Shown: piece after piece, positions 17,319 through 26,007 of the stretch
Layout of the letters: each line of letters begins with the position of its first letter
How positions within the stretch are numbered: position 1 is the stretch's first letter
NCBI GenBank assembly: GCA_049514215.1
Contig: JBEKVI010000003.1
Coordinates: 62,001-126,000, forward strand
DNA: 64,000 bases
DNA from: BOG-994 sp049514215
GTDB taxonomy: Bacteria > Pseudomonadota > Gammaproteobacteria > Burkholderiales > Burkholderiaceae_D
Direction of reading: 5' to 3'
The notes under the pieces: generated by a model
Databases searched by the model: none
Told to the model about the DNA's origin: nothing
The model's input: the letters and a program-made list of their open reading frames with translations, nothing else
Position numbers and translations under genes: made by a program

Positions 17319-17552
17319 ATGTACTCGTTCGATGCGCTGGGCTCGTTGCGCCTCTACGCCGCGGCAAGTGTGCTGGCTACGGTTTCGGGCTGCGGAACCG
17401 TGGTGAGCGCAGCCGACACCGCGGGGACAATTGCCGTAGGCGCGGTGGGACTTGCGGCCGATGCTGCGGTGGGTGCAGCTAAAATCGCTGGAAGGGTAGT
17501 GGGGCGGGCGGCCGATGCCGTTATTGACGACGGCCCGGGCGCCGCGCACTAG
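17319..17552 (+). CDS. Small lipoprotein of unknown function
   Basis: A 77-residue protein. A hydrophobic leader ends in the lipobox VSGC with the lipidated cysteine at residue 25, followed by CGTVVSAADTAGTIAVGAVGLAAD, an Ala/Val/Gly-rich repetitive segment. This resembles small CGTV-type lipoproteins seen in many proteobacteria; the function is unknown. A GGGGAGAG sequence upstream of ATG 17319 supports this start over the longer frame beginning inside alaS. It lies between alaS and the Nudix gene on the same strand, 2 nt before the TTG codon at 17555. Confidence 0.7.
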   Translation: MYSFDALGSLRLYAAASVLATVSGCGTVVSAADTAGTIAVGAVGLAADAAVGAAKIAGRVVGRAADAVIDDGPGAAH

Positions 17553-17560
17553 AGTTGACG

Positions 17561-18109
17561 ATGATCGAATCCGAATACCGCTATTGTCCGCGCTGCGCCA
17601 CGCCCCTGGAGCGGCGGCTACACGTCGAGCGCGAGCGCACGCTCTGCGGTGCCTGCGGGTGGGTGCATTGGGACAATCCGCTTCCCGTGCTGGCTGCCCT
17701 CGTCGAATTCCAGGGGCGAATTCTGCTGGCGCGCAACGCGGCTTGGTCAGAGAAGATCTTCGCACTCATCACGGGGTTCATGGAGCGCGACGAGACGCCC
17801 CTTGAGGGACTGGCCCGTGAGCTCAAGGAGGAGACGAATCTGGACGTCGCGCACGCGACGCTCATCGGCGTCTACGAATTCAAACGCAAGAACGAGGTCA
17901 TCATCGCCTACCACGTGCAAGCGGAGGGGACGGTACAATTGGGTCCGGAACTGGTCGACTATCGCCTGATTGCGCCCGAAAAGCTAAGACCCTGGCGCTT
18001 GGGTACCGGATTGGCGATGGCCGATTGGATGCGCTCTCGCAATCTGCCCGTGGAATTCATCGACCTGCCGGAACGCATTCGGGCCGATGAAGTCAAGCCG
18101 GATGCATAG
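17561..18109 (+). CDS. Nudix hydrolase with N-terminal zinc ribbon (NudC-like)
   Basis: About 182 residues. An N-terminal zinc ribbon (YRYCPRCATPL and LCGACGWVHWDNP: two CxxC pairs) precedes a Nudix box, GFMERDETPLEGLARELKEE followed by TNLDV, which fits GX5EX7REUXEEXGU. This resembles the zinc ribbon plus Nudix layout of NADH pyrophosphatase (NudC), but it lacks the long N-terminal domain of E. coli NudC and may act on NAD caps or other nucleoside diphosphates. The ATG at 17561 is preferred over a TTG two codons upstream because an AGAG lies 6 nt before it. Confidence 0.87.
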   Translation: MIESEYRYCPRCATPLERRLHVERERTLCGACGWVHWDNPLPVLAALVEFQGRILLARNAAWSEKIFALITGFMERDETPLEGLARELKEETNLDVAHATLIGVYEFKRKNEVIIAYHVQAEGTVQLGPELVDYRLIAPEKLRPWRLGTGLAMADWMRSRNLPVEFIDLPERIRADEVKPDA

Positions 18110-18130
18110 TGGACGAAACGAGGTCGAACG

Positions 18131-18367
18131 ATGTCGGTGATCGAATTTGACAAGGAAGTCGACGCCAGCGGGCTAAACTGTCCGCTGCCGATCCTGCGTG
18201 CCAAAAAGGCGCTCACGGAGATGGAAAAGGGCCAGGTCCTGAAGGTCATTGCGACCGATCCGGGGTCAGTACGGGATTTTCAGGCGTTCGCGCGCCAGAC
18301 GGGCAACGAGCTTCTCAAGCAGATGGAGGCCGAGGGCGGCTGGGTGCACGTGCTGCGCCGGCGTTAG
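18131..18367 (+). CDS. tusA: TusA-family sulfur-carrier protein
   Basis: A 78-residue TusA/SirA-fold protein with the invariant CPxP motif at residues 17-20 (GLNCPLPILRAKKAL). The cysteine carries a persulfide for tRNA thiolation, molybdenum cofactor synthesis or sulfur oxidation, depending on context. The tRNA 2-thiouridylase gene mnmA is also in this window, at 33395-34528, though in another operon. Full length for the family; 21 nt after the Nudix gene, probably co-transcribed with it. Confidence 0.9.
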   Translation: MSVIEFDKEVDASGLNCPLPILRAKKALTEMEKGQVLKVIATDPGSVRDFQAFARQTGNELLKQMEAEGGWVHVLRRR

Positions 18368-18383
18368 CACGCCTGGCATCTGA

Positions 18384-18878
18384 CTACGGTTCGGCACGCA
18401 CCCAGGTCTGGGTCCGGCCGAACAGAGCCACACCGATGTATCCGCGCACCTTAAGCGTCTTGCCGTCTTCGCTTAGGGTCGCTTGGCTGCGGTAGACCTG
18501 ACCGGTCTTCGGGTCGAGAATAGTCCCGCCAGTCCAGACTACCTCTCCGGGCGATTGGCGTAGCCCTGACAGGAACGTCATCCCGACGATCGGCTCATCG
18601 CGCCTTGCGTCGCTACAAGCGGTACACCTGGGATTGACCTCTTCGCCCGGGGCCGGATAGATCTTGAGAATCGCTCCCTCGAGTACACCATTTTCTTCGA
18701 CGATCCTAACCAGAGCGCGCGGCTTTCCGCTGTTATCGTCGATCGTGGTCCAAAGTCCCGCGGGACTGTTGTCCTGGGCCGCGCAGACCATAGGGACGAC
18801 GACGAGGGCCGCCGCAACCGTCACGCGCCAGCACGTCCGGATTAGTAAGAGCGAAGAAGGGGCCGACACCGTGCTCAA
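18384..18878 (-). CDS. DUF2147 secreted protein
   Basis: A 164-residue protein with a signal peptide (hydrophobic about 16-33, ending VCAAQ). The mature DUF2147 domain opens AGLWTTIDDNSGKPRALVRI and contains the conserved IVGMTFLSGLR, TGGTILDPKTGQVYRS and LKVRGYIGVALFGRTQTWVR. It has a lipocalin-like beta-barrel character; the ligand is unknown. The TTG start at 18878 overlaps the valS stop (TTGA), so it is read from valS transcripts. A CxxC (RCTACSDA) is present. Confidence 0.83.
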   Translation of the reverse strand: MSTVSAPSSLLLIRTCWRVTVAAALVVVPMVCAAQDNSPAGLWTTIDDNSGKPRALVRIVEENGVLEGAILKIYPAPGEEVNPRCTACSDARRDEPIVGMTFLSGLRQSPGEVVWTGGTILDPKTGQVYRSQATLSEDGKTLKVRGYIGVALFGRTQTWVRAEP

Positions 18879-21730
18879 CTACATCCTAGTTTTTCTGCCT
18901 GCGCCGCAAGCAGGCTTCGGGTCGAGACGAATTGGGCCAGACGCGCGCGTTCCTGGCCCACCACCTCTGCCGGTGCCCGGTCCACGAATGCCGAGTTGGA
19001 CAGTTTTGACTGGGCCTTGGAAATCTCGGTGTCGACGCGGGCAATCTCGCGGCTGACCCTTTCACATTCGGCTTTCAGATCGATTTCGACGGCCAGCATG
19101 AGGCTGTAGTTTGCGACCACCTGCACCGGTGCCGCCGTCTTTTCGGGCAGGGCTGTCACGGTCGAGACGTCGCTGAGCCGGGCCAACGCCTTCAGATAGC
19201 GGGCGTATTGGTCGATCCGGTCCCTTAAGACCGGCTCGCCGGCGGATACGACCAGGGGAACGCGCTGGGCGGGAGACAGATTCATGCTGCCTCGTAGATT
19301 GCGTGCGCCCTCGATCACGCTCTTTAAATCCGCAACGAACCTTTCGGCGGCCTCGTCGATCTTCTCCAGGTTGGCCTGCGGATAGCGCTGAACCATGATC
19401 GATTCGTCACTCCCCGCTGTCTTGCGTTGGGCCAGCGGCGCGACCTTCTGCCACAACTCTTCGGTGATGAACGGGATCAGCGGATGCGCAAGCCGCAGTA
19501 CCGTCTCCAGAACCCGTAACAAGGTTCGCCTGGTTGCCCGCTGCTCGGCTTCTGAGCCCGTCTGGAGCTGCACCTTCGCAAGCTCGAGGTACCAGTCGCA
19601 ATATTCATCCCAGACGAACTGATAGATGGCCTGTGCCACATTGTCGAACCGGTAGCTCTCGAATCCTTCGGCGACCGCCTTTTCGGTACGTTGAAGCAGG
19701 CTCACGATCCAGCGATCCGCAAAAGAGAAATCGAGCTCTCCTGCAGGGCTCGAGTCGCCCGCGTCATGGCCGGCGAGCCCGCAGTCGTGTCCCTCGCAAT
19801 TCATGAGCACGAACCGGGTCGCATTCCAGAGCTTGTTGCAGAAGTTCCGGTATCCCTCGCAGCGTCCGAGATCGAAGTTCAGTGTGCGGGCGAAGGTTGC
19901 CAGCGAGGCGTAGGTGAAACGCAACGCGTCCGCGCCGAATGCGGGGATGCCCTTTGGATAATGGGCCTTGATATAAGTGCTGACCTTCTCGCGATGGCTC
20001 TCGAGCATCAGGCCGCGTGTCGACTTCTCAAGCAGCGCTTCGTAACTCGTGCCATCGATGAGATCCAGCGGATCGAGCGTATTGCCGCGCGACTTCGACA
20101 TCTTCTGGCCCTCAGCGTCGCGTACGAGGGCGTGGATGTACACATCCCGAAATGGGACCGCGTCGGTGAAGTGCAGCGTCATCATGATCATCCGGGCGAC
20201 CCAGAAGAAGATGATGTCAAAACCGGTAACGAGTACCGACGACGGAAGAAAAAGCCGCATCTCGGGCGTGTCGTCCGGCCAACCCAGAGTGGAAAACGGT
20301 ACGAGCGCTGAACTGAACCACGTGTCCAGCACGTCTTCGTCGCGGGTCAGGGGGCCGGGATCGCTGGCCTTTGCCGCCTGCTCTGCAGCCGCCTCGGCAT
20401 TGCGGGCCACGTAAAGCGCTCCAGATGGGCTGTACCAGGCGGGGATTTGATGGCCCCACCACAACTGACGCGAGATGCACCAATCCTGGATATTCTCTAG
20501 CCAATGGTTATAGGTGCTCGTCCAGTGCTCGGGGAAAAAACGGATCTGCTGACTTGCGACAGCGGCAAGGCCGCGCTCGGCCAGGCCCTCCATTTTCACG
20601 AACCACTGATCGGTGAGCATCGGCTCGACGATCTCGTTGGTGCGCTCCGAGCGCGGTACCCTCAGGCGGTGTTTTTTGACCGAAATGAGGAGCCCGAGCT
20701 TCTCGAGATCGGCCAGGACCTTCTGGCGCGCCTCGAAGCGGTCCAGACCGCGGTAAGGCTCGGGTGCGCTGTCGTTGATGTGGGCATCCAGAGTGAATAT
20801 CCCCAGGGCCTCGAGGCCGTGGCGCTGACCCATCTCCCAATCGTTCATATCGTGCGCGGGAGTGATCTTGACGGCGCCGGTTCCAAAGGCCGGATCGACC
20901 GCAGCGTCCGCGATCACGGGAATCGTGCGTCCGGTCAAAGGCAGATGCAGGGTCCGGCCAATCTGGGACCGATAGCGCTCATCGTCCGGGTGCACCGCGA
21001 CAGCAACGTCGCCTAGCATCGTTTCCGGCCGCGTGGTGGCAACGACGATCGAACCCGATGCATCGCTTAGCGGGTACCGGATCTCCCAGAGCGAGCCGTC
21101 CTCTTCCTCGCTTTGAACCTCCAGATCCGACACGGCCGTGCCGAGTTTCGGATCCCAATTCACGAGGCGCTTGCCTCGATAGATGAGACCTTCTTGGTAG
21201 AGGCGAACAAAGACCTCGACGACGGCGTGCGACATCTTCGCGTCCATCGTGAAGTAGCCCGCGCGCTGTCCTTCGGTGTCGGCAAATTCCCAGTTGCACG
21301 AGCTGCCCAGCCGTCGCAACTGGCGCGTGATGGTCGATCCCGACTGCTCTTTCCACTCCCAGACGCGGGCCACGAAGTTCTTGCGCCCCATCGCTCTGCG
21401 GTCTTCTCCGGACTCGGCGAGTTGGCGTTCGACCACGATCTGGGTGGCGATTCCCGCGTGGTCCGTACCGGCCACCCAGTTCGTCATCTCGCCTCGCATC
21501 CGGTGGTAGCGGATGAGGGCGTCCATCAGGGTTTGCTGGAAGGCGTGACCCATGTGCAGCGTGCCCGTGACGTTCGGCGGCGGCAGTTGGATGCAATAGG
21601 CGGGCGTCTTGCCTTGTTCGTTGGCGCGAAAGTACCCCCGGCTTTCCCAGATCGGATACCAGTGCGCCTCGATCTCGTGAGGCTGGAAACTCTTGGGCAG
21701 TGCAAAGGCGGACGGGTCGATCGTGCTCAT
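18875..21730 (-). CDS. valS: Valyl-tRNA synthetase
   Basis: A 951-residue class I synthetase of normal length. The HIGH-type motif is HMGH at residues 59-62 (NVTGTLHMGHAFQQTL), the KMSKS motif is intact (GQKMSKSRGNTLDP), the editing domain has ATTRPETMLGDVAVAVHP, and there is a C-terminal coiled-coil tail rich in Glu/Arg/Ala after residue 870. It charges tRNA-Val. A LuxR-type gene on the opposite strand separates it from tag/holC/pepA, which in many relatives are its immediate neighbours. Confidence 0.97.
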   Translation of the reverse strand: MSTIDPSAFALPKSFQPHEIEAHWYPIWESRGYFRANEQGKTPAYCIQLPPPNVTGTLHMGHAFQQTLMDALIRYHRMRGEMTNWVAGTDHAGIATQIVVERQLAESGEDRRAMGRKNFVARVWEWKEQSGSTITRQLRRLGSSCNWEFADTEGQRAGYFTMDAKMSHAVVEVFVRLYQEGLIYRGKRLVNWDPKLGTAVSDLEVQSEEEDGSLWEIRYPLSDASGSIVVATTRPETMLGDVAVAVHPDDERYRSQIGRTLHLPLTGRTIPVIADAAVDPAFGTGAVKITPAHDMNDWEMGQRHGLEALGIFTLDAHINDSAPEPYRGLDRFEARQKVLADLEKLGLLISVKKHRLRVPRSERTNEIVEPMLTDQWFVKMEGLAERGLAAVASQQIRFFPEHWTSTYNHWLENIQDWCISRQLWWGHQIPAWYSPSGALYVARNAEAAAEQAAKASDPGPLTRDEDVLDTWFSSALVPFSTLGWPDDTPEMRLFLPSSVLVTGFDIIFFWVARMIMMTLHFTDAVPFRDVYIHALVRDAEGQKMSKSRGNTLDPLDLIDGTSYEALLEKSTRGLMLESHREKVSTYIKAHYPKGIPAFGADALRFTYASLATFARTLNFDLGRCEGYRNFCNKLWNATRFVLMNCEGHDCGLAGHDAGDSSPAGELDFSFADRWIVSLLQRTEKAVAEGFESYRFDNVAQAIYQFVWDEYCDWYLELAKVQLQTGSEAEQRATRRTLLRVLETVLRLAHPLIPFITEELWQKVAPLAQRKTAGSDESIMVQRYPQANLEKIDEAAERFVADLKSVIEGARNLRGSMNLSPAQRVPLVVSAGEPVLRDRIDQYARYLKALARLSDVSTVTALPEKTAAPVQVVANYSLMLAVEIDLKAECERVSREIARVDTEISKAQSKLSNSAFVDRAPAEVVGQERARLAQFVSTRSLLAAQAEKLGCS

Positions 21731-21765
21731 GCGGCTTCGCGGCGCTCGAAATTGGTGAACTTGGC

Positions 21766-21771
21766 ATTTTA
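21766..21771 (-). promoter_or_regulatory. Possible -10 box of the valS promoter
   Basis: On the minus strand TAAAAT matches five of six consensus bases and lies about 35 nt before the valS ATG. The -35 partner is not clear. Confidence 0.3.
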
Positions 21772-22006
21772 ATGGAGAAGACGCCGAGTACGAAACCGCG
21801 TGGGCGGCCGTCGAACTGCGCAGTTTGCGCGCGCGTGCCGGTACGGGATGCCAAGCGCCACGACAATAGCGCAGTGAACCAAAGCGAATGAGCCGAATTG
21901 AAGCTCAGTCCGGATGAAACCGTGCGGGATCGACGGCTCTCGCAGGTCCGCGGCACGGTACCGCTTGACTCCACTTCAAACACTCATTTCGATCGCACAC
22001 ACGGAA

Positions 22007-23116
22007 ATGGTCATCAGGAGTCCCTCCGATCCAAAGGCGTCCACGCGCCAACGGCCGGCTCGCCGTTTGCGAAAGGCCTCGCGGGCCGGGCCCCGATTCG
22101 ACGCGCTTGGTGAGGGATGGCTATCTGCGCTTGAGGCAACGATTGACCTGCGCACGCCGCGTGACTTGATGGATTGGATGGACGCGTTCGTGCGGCCTGT
22201 GCTCCGGTATGAACGGCTGGTGTGCGGGACCGGCGTCTTCGCGCCGCGCGCGGTTCTCATGGAACGAATCATCGCGCGCCGCTTTCCCCTCAAGGCGCTC
22301 GACGAACTGCGCGATGGATCAGGCGTGATCGTGCTTCCCCGTGCGTTGCCGTCGGTGTCCTCGGGTTTGAGTGTTCTAGACCTCGCCCGATTGCAGCGTG
22401 GACCGACCGACCGTCTGGGAGCGCTCCCAGAGCACCTGGGCATCATGGTCACGCTCGATTGCGCAGATTTGGGTCTTTCGCCGGGAAGTTATTTTCTATT
22501 CACGGGAATGCCCGAAGCGCCGGGGGCAACCGCGCTTTATCTCGGACGGATCCTCGGCCCCTTCATGCACTGTCTGCTGCGTCGCGTCGTCGAGCGCGAT
22601 GCCGCATTGATGCCCGAGCTCGCGCCAGAGGTGAGCCTGACTCGGCGCGAGAGGGAAATCGTGCACACCCTGGTCCTTGGCATGACGTCACCGCAAATCG
22701 CTCAGGAAAGCCACCGCAGCGTGCATACGGTCGACAATCAGATTCGGGCCATCGTCAGAAAGCTCGGGGCGCGCAATCGGACCGAAGCCGTGGCGATTGC
22801 CTTAAGCCTGGGATATTGGCGCAGCCGGCCAGCCCCCGTCAAAACGCGCCTTGTGCTCGCACAAGAGAGCGCCGCGTATGCGCCGGCCAAGGATTCTGGA
22901 TTACGCAACCCCAGCGGATCCCAAGGCGCATCGGGCGCCTTATTTGACGTCTCATTTCTGGCCGTGGCGAAAGCATCCGACGGTGTGGTCGTCGATCACG
23001 CCCACGGCCTGGAGATAGGCGTAGATGATGGTCGAGCCCACGAACTTGAAGCCGAGTTTTTTCATGTCGCGCGAGATCTGGTCCGACAGGGGCGAGGTGG
23101 CCGGTGTTTCCTTTAA
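22007..23116 (+). CDS. LuxR-type transcriptional regulator with unusual 3' extension
   Basis: The C-terminal half has a clear LuxR/GerE helix-turn-helix, LTRREREIVHTLVLGMTSPQ to VHTVDNQIRAIVRKLGARN, about residues 210-270 of the 369 predicted. The N-terminal ~200 residues (SALEATIDLRTPRDLMDWMD and ERLVCGTGVFAP) resemble the sensor region of EpsA-like exopolysaccharide regulators; I see no receiver or PAS domain. The start is uncertain: ATG 22007, or ATG 21914 in the same frame. The frame stays open about 100 codons past the DNA-binding domain and runs 165 nt antisense into tag; that tail is unlike known LuxR proteins. A weak hairpin at 22923-22941 may end transcription. Confidence 0.72.
   Translation: MVIRSPSDPKASTRQRPARRLRKASRAGPRFDALGEGWLSALEATIDLRTPRDLMDWMDAFVRPVLRYERLVCGTGVFAPRAVLMERIIARRFPLKALDELRDGSGVIVLPRALPSVSSGLSVLDLARLQRGPTDRLGALPEHLGIMVTLDCADLGLSPGSYFLFTGMPEAPGATALYLGRILGPFMHCLLRRVVERDAALMPELAPEVSLTRREREIVHTLVLGMTSPQIAQESHRSVHTVDNQIRAIVRKLGARNRTEAVAIALSLGYWRSRPAPVKTRLVLAQESAAYAPAKDSGLRNPSGSQGASGALFDVSFLAVAKASDGVVVDHAHGLEIGVDDGRAHELEAEFFHVARDLVRQGRGGRCFL
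22923..22941 (+). terminator. Weak hairpin between the LuxR-type gene and tag
   Basis: AAGGCGC and GCGCCTT form a perfect 7-bp stem around a 5-nt loop, followed on the plus strand by ATTTGACG. The T-run is short, so termination would be weak. It sits just beyond the 3' end of tag (stop at 22952 on the minus strand) and inside the extended LuxR frame. Confidence 0.35.
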
Positions 23117-23545
23117 GCTTTTCCAGCGATTGCGAACCGGACGGTGCCCGACGTAGGACCACAGAAAGGGATCCAGTCCACCTTGCTTCTCGCGTAGATC
23201 CAGATAAAGCCGCGCGTTCTCGATGGTCGCGGCGATCTTCAGTCGGTTGCGGATGATTCCGGGATCGGCCAGGAGCGAGTTGACCTTGCGGGCCCCGTAA
23301 CGTGCGATTTTCTCGGCGTCCCACCGGTCGAACACCTCGCGGTAGTGCGCGCGTTTGTTGAGCACCGTCTCCCAGCTCAGTCCGGCTTGCGCGCCCTCGA
23401 GGTTGAGCATCTCGAACAGCCGGGTCTCATCATGGCAGGGAGTGCCCCACTCCGTGTCGTGGTACTCCAGATAGAGCGGGTTATCGAGATTGGCCCAGGC
23501 GCAGCGCACCGGGGCCTGCTTGGCTTTCGTTCGCGCGGTTGTCAT
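22952..23545 (-). CDS. tag: DNA-3-methyladenine glycosylase I
   Basis: A 197-residue Tag-family enzyme. It begins with RCAWANLDNPLYLEYHDTEWG (zinc-ligand Cys and His) and ends with DDHTVGCFRH, whose His and Cys complete the zinc site. The core LNLEGAQAGLSWETVLNKRA contains the catalytic region. It removes 3-methyladenine from alkylated DNA. It starts 6 nt after the DUF2486-like gene stop, so it belongs to the pepA-holC operon. Confidence 0.95.
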   Translation of the reverse strand: MTTARTKAKQAPVRCAWANLDNPLYLEYHDTEWGTPCHDETRLFEMLNLEGAQAGLSWETVLNKRAHYREVFDRWDAEKIARYGARKVNSLLADPGIIRNRLKIAATIENARLYLDLREKQGGLDPFLWSYVGHRPVRNRWKSLKETPATSPLSDQISRDMKKLGFKFVGSTIIYAYLQAVGVIDDHTVGCFRHGQK

Positions 23546-23551
23546 CCTGCC

Positions 23552-23920
23552 CTAGAGCTTGGGAGCCTTGATGCGCGCGACTTCCTGCGTGACTGCGCGT
23601 TGCACCACATCGCGTATGGCCTCGCGCAGACTGAGCCTGAGCTCGGTTGTCAGCCCGCTTAGGGCCTGCTCCAGGAGCGAAGCGACGGTTTCCCGGACGC
23701 GCTGATCGATGGCGCCATCGATGCGGCCCTGCAGGCTGCGCAGGACCGACTCGGATACCTGGGCCTCCAGTTGAGACCATTGTGCGGGACTCATGGCCAC
23801 TTCGCGGGGGGCCGTGGATGCGGGTACCGGGCTCGTTACGGCGATCGGGAGCTGACCCGGAACGATGATATCGGTCAGTATCGGAAGTTCCTCCGGCGAA
23901 TCACCCGGCAGCCGGCTCAT
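23552..23920 (-). CDS. DUF2486-like protein
   Basis: About 122 residues from the ATG at 23920, which overlaps the holC stop as ATGA; the longer frame starting at 23983 is rejected for that reason. The N-terminus contains ELPILTDIIVPG, the short conserved motif of this betaproteobacterial family, followed by a low-complexity Pro/Ala linker and a predicted helical C-terminal half (VSESVLRSLQGRIDGAIDQR). The function is unknown. The constant position after holC is the main clue, and it suggests a link to DNA replication or membrane assembly only by association. Confidence 0.7.
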   Translation of the reverse strand: MSRLPGDSPEELPILTDIIVPGQLPIAVTSPVPASTAPREVAMSPAQWSQLEAQVSESVLRSLQGRIDGAIDQRVRETVASLLEQALSGLTTELRLSLREAIRDVVQRAVTQEVARIKAPKL

Positions 23921-24345
23921 GCACGTGCTCCGGCAATATCGTAGGAGGTCAGCGCATAGCCCCGTTCCTGATAAAACTTCCACCGCGCGCGCGCGGCCTG
24001 TCGGTCTTCGTCGTCGCCGGTGACGACTTCGATGACGCGCTCAAACCGGCTGAAGAACTCCGGCTGCTGGGAATCGAGATTCACGAGAACGTCATGGTGG
24101 GGTAAGTCACCCGGACCGGAGGCGAGCAGGATCGGTGTCGCAGCGGCCAGCACGTCGCCAATGTGGCAGTGCGGCAAAAACTCCAGGGGCGCAAATGTCC
24201 AAAGTTGCATGTCGAGGTCTTCCAATAACTGCCGATCGCGTCCGAAGATGACGATCTGGCTACCTGCGGCGTGCGCCTTACGCGCCAGTCGACAGGTGTA
24301 GACGAGTTTGTCGGGCGCATTGTAGTGAAAGTCGATGCGCGTCAT
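23917..24345 (-). CDS. holC: DNA polymerase III chi subunit
   Basis: A 142-residue protein matching the chi subunit: MTRIDFHYNAPDKLVYTCRL at the start, IVIFGRDRQLLEDLDMQLWT in the middle, FLPHCHIGD and VLVNLDSQQPEFFSRFERVIEVV near the end. Chi links the clamp loader to single-strand-binding protein at the replication fork. It follows pepA by 63 nt, the standard order in beta- and gammaproteobacteria. Confidence 0.93.
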   Translation of the reverse strand: MTRIDFHYNAPDKLVYTCRLARKAHAAGSQIVIFGRDRQLLEDLDMQLWTFAPLEFLPHCHIGDVLAAATPILLASGPGDLPHHDVLVNLDSQQPEFFSRFERVIEVVTGDDEDRQAARARWKFYQERGYALTSYDIAGARA

Positions 24346-24408
24346 GGGCTCTTGGCACGATTGGCAAGCGCGCCCGGTCTGGCCGATTCTAGTCCGTGTG
24401 GCACCCTG

Positions 24409-25890
24409 CTATCGCGCACGCGACTTGACGAACTCAGTCAGTAGCGGCACCGGTCGTCCAGTGCCGCCTTTGGCCGCGCCGCTTTTCCACGCGGTTCCCG
24501 CGATGTCGAGATGTGCCCAGCGATGGCCCTTGGTATAGCGGGACAGAAAACACGCTGCCGTGACTGCGCCACCCGCACGCGTGCCGATATTCGCCATATC
24601 GGCGAAATTCGATTTCAGCAAATCCTGATATTCCTCTTCGACCGGCATGCGCCAAGCCGGGTCCGAGGCACGGCGCCCGGCCTCGAGCAGTTCCTGTGCA
24701 AGTTTGTCGTCCGGACAAAACAGGCCCGAATTCACGTTGCCCAGCGCGACCACGCAAGCGCCCGTCAGCGTTGCGATATCCACAATGGTGGCGGGCTTAA
24801 AGCGTCCGGCATAGGTTAGGGCGTCGCAAAGGATAAGGCGCCCCTCGGCATCGGTGTTGAGGATCTCGATCGTCTGTCCGGACATGCTCGTGACGATGTC
24901 CCCCGGCTTGACCGCCCGACCCGAAGGCATGTTCTCGCAAGTGGGAATGACGCCTACCACATTGATCTTCAGGCGCATTTCGGCGATGGTCCGAAGGGTC
25001 CCCAAGACCGAGGCTGCGCCACACATGTCGAACTTCATCTCGTCCATGGCCTCGCCCGGTTTGAGCGATATGCCACCCGTATCGAACGTAATGCCCTTGC
25101 CCACGAGCACGATGGGAGCCTCTTTTTCCGAGGCGCCCTGGTAGTGGACGACGATGAGCTTGGGAGGTTCATCGGACCCTTGCGCGACGGCCAGCAAAGC
25201 GCCCATTTTCAGAGCTTGCATCTGCTTTTTCTCGAGCACCTCGACTTTGAGCTTCCACTCGCGGCCCAGCTTTTTTGCGGTGTCGGCCAGATAGGTGGGT
25301 GTGCAGATGTTGCCTGGGAGGTTGCCAAGCGTCTTGGCCAGATCCACACCGTTGGCCAGGGCAACCCCGTCCGATAGCCCTTGCTGTGCGGCCTTGGACG
25401 ACGACTTGTCGACAAGAAAGATCATTTTTCCGAGGTGAACCGGGTCTTCCTTTTTCGTCTTGAGTTCATCGAACCGGTAGACCGCCTCGCGTGCGATGAC
25501 GACGGCGGTGCGCACCCTCTCCTCGAACGAGCGGCCGGCGACTTCGACTTCGGCGAGCGTAAACAGGACGTCGTGGGCACCGGTGGCAATGACGCCACGC
25601 AGGCTCGTCCTGACGGCTTCAGCGAATGCCCTTGCGTCCATGTCACTCGCTTTACCCAGGCCCACGAGAAGCACGCGTTCGGCCTGGATGCCGGGAAGAC
25701 CGGACAGCATGAGCGTCAAGCCACGCGTGCCGCGTTGATCGCCGCGTTTGATTGCCTTCGCAAGGCCGCCCGCGCAAGCGGCATCGATCAAGCTGCCGGT
25801 CGGCGTGAGCTTGCTGTCGGAGTAGACTCCCACGACGACGCACGATGTCTTGAGCTTTTCCGGGGCGCCGGCTTTTGTGCTAAATTCCAT
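24409..25890 (-). CDS. pepA: Leucyl aminopeptidase (cytosol aminopeptidase)
   Basis: A 493-residue M17 peptidase. Metal and active-site blocks are intact: VGKGITFDTGGISLKPGEAM, MKFDMCGAASVLG, and the NTDAEGRLILCDAL signature. It removes N-terminal residues from peptides, and in E. coli PepA also binds DNA as a regulator (XerCD recombination, carAB). It is first in the leftward pepA-holC-DUF2486-tag operon and has the best-matching promoter in this window (25922-25951). Confidence 0.96.
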   Translation of the reverse strand: MEFSTKAGAPEKLKTSCVVVGVYSDSKLTPTGSLIDAACAGGLAKAIKRGDQRGTRGLTLMLSGLPGIQAERVLLVGLGKASDMDARAFAEAVRTSLRGVIATGAHDVLFTLAEVEVAGRSFEERVRTAVVIAREAVYRFDELKTKKEDPVHLGKMIFLVDKSSSKAAQQGLSDGVALANGVDLAKTLGNLPGNICTPTYLADTAKKLGREWKLKVEVLEKKQMQALKMGALLAVAQGSDEPPKLIVVHYQGASEKEAPIVLVGKGITFDTGGISLKPGEAMDEMKFDMCGAASVLGTLRTIAEMRLKINVVGVIPTCENMPSGRAVKPGDIVTSMSGQTIEILNTDAEGRLILCDALTYAGRFKPATIVDIATLTGACVVALGNVNSGLFCPDDKLAQELLEAGRRASDPAWRMPVEEEYQDLLKSNFADMANIGTRAGGAVTAACFLSRYTKGHRWAHLDIAGTAWKSGAAKGGTGRPVPLLTEFVKSRAR

Positions 25891-25921
25891 TGAGATTCCA
25901 AGAAGACGATTTGTCCGCTGG

Positions 25922-25951
25922 ATTATCTTTGATGCGTGGGTCGTAAGTCAA
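25922..25951 (-). promoter_or_regulatory. Sigma-70 promoter of pepA
   Basis: On the minus strand a -35 TTGACT (25951-25946, five of six) and a -10 GATAAT (25927-25922, five of six) are separated by 18 nt. Transcription would start about 25 nt upstream of the pepA ATG. It lies in the pepA/lptF divergent region. Confidence 0.6.
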
Positions 25952-26007
25952 AGCTTGCGTTCCTCCTGCGCTTCCACCAGGACCCAAATCAACTCACGCG
26001 CGGTCCC

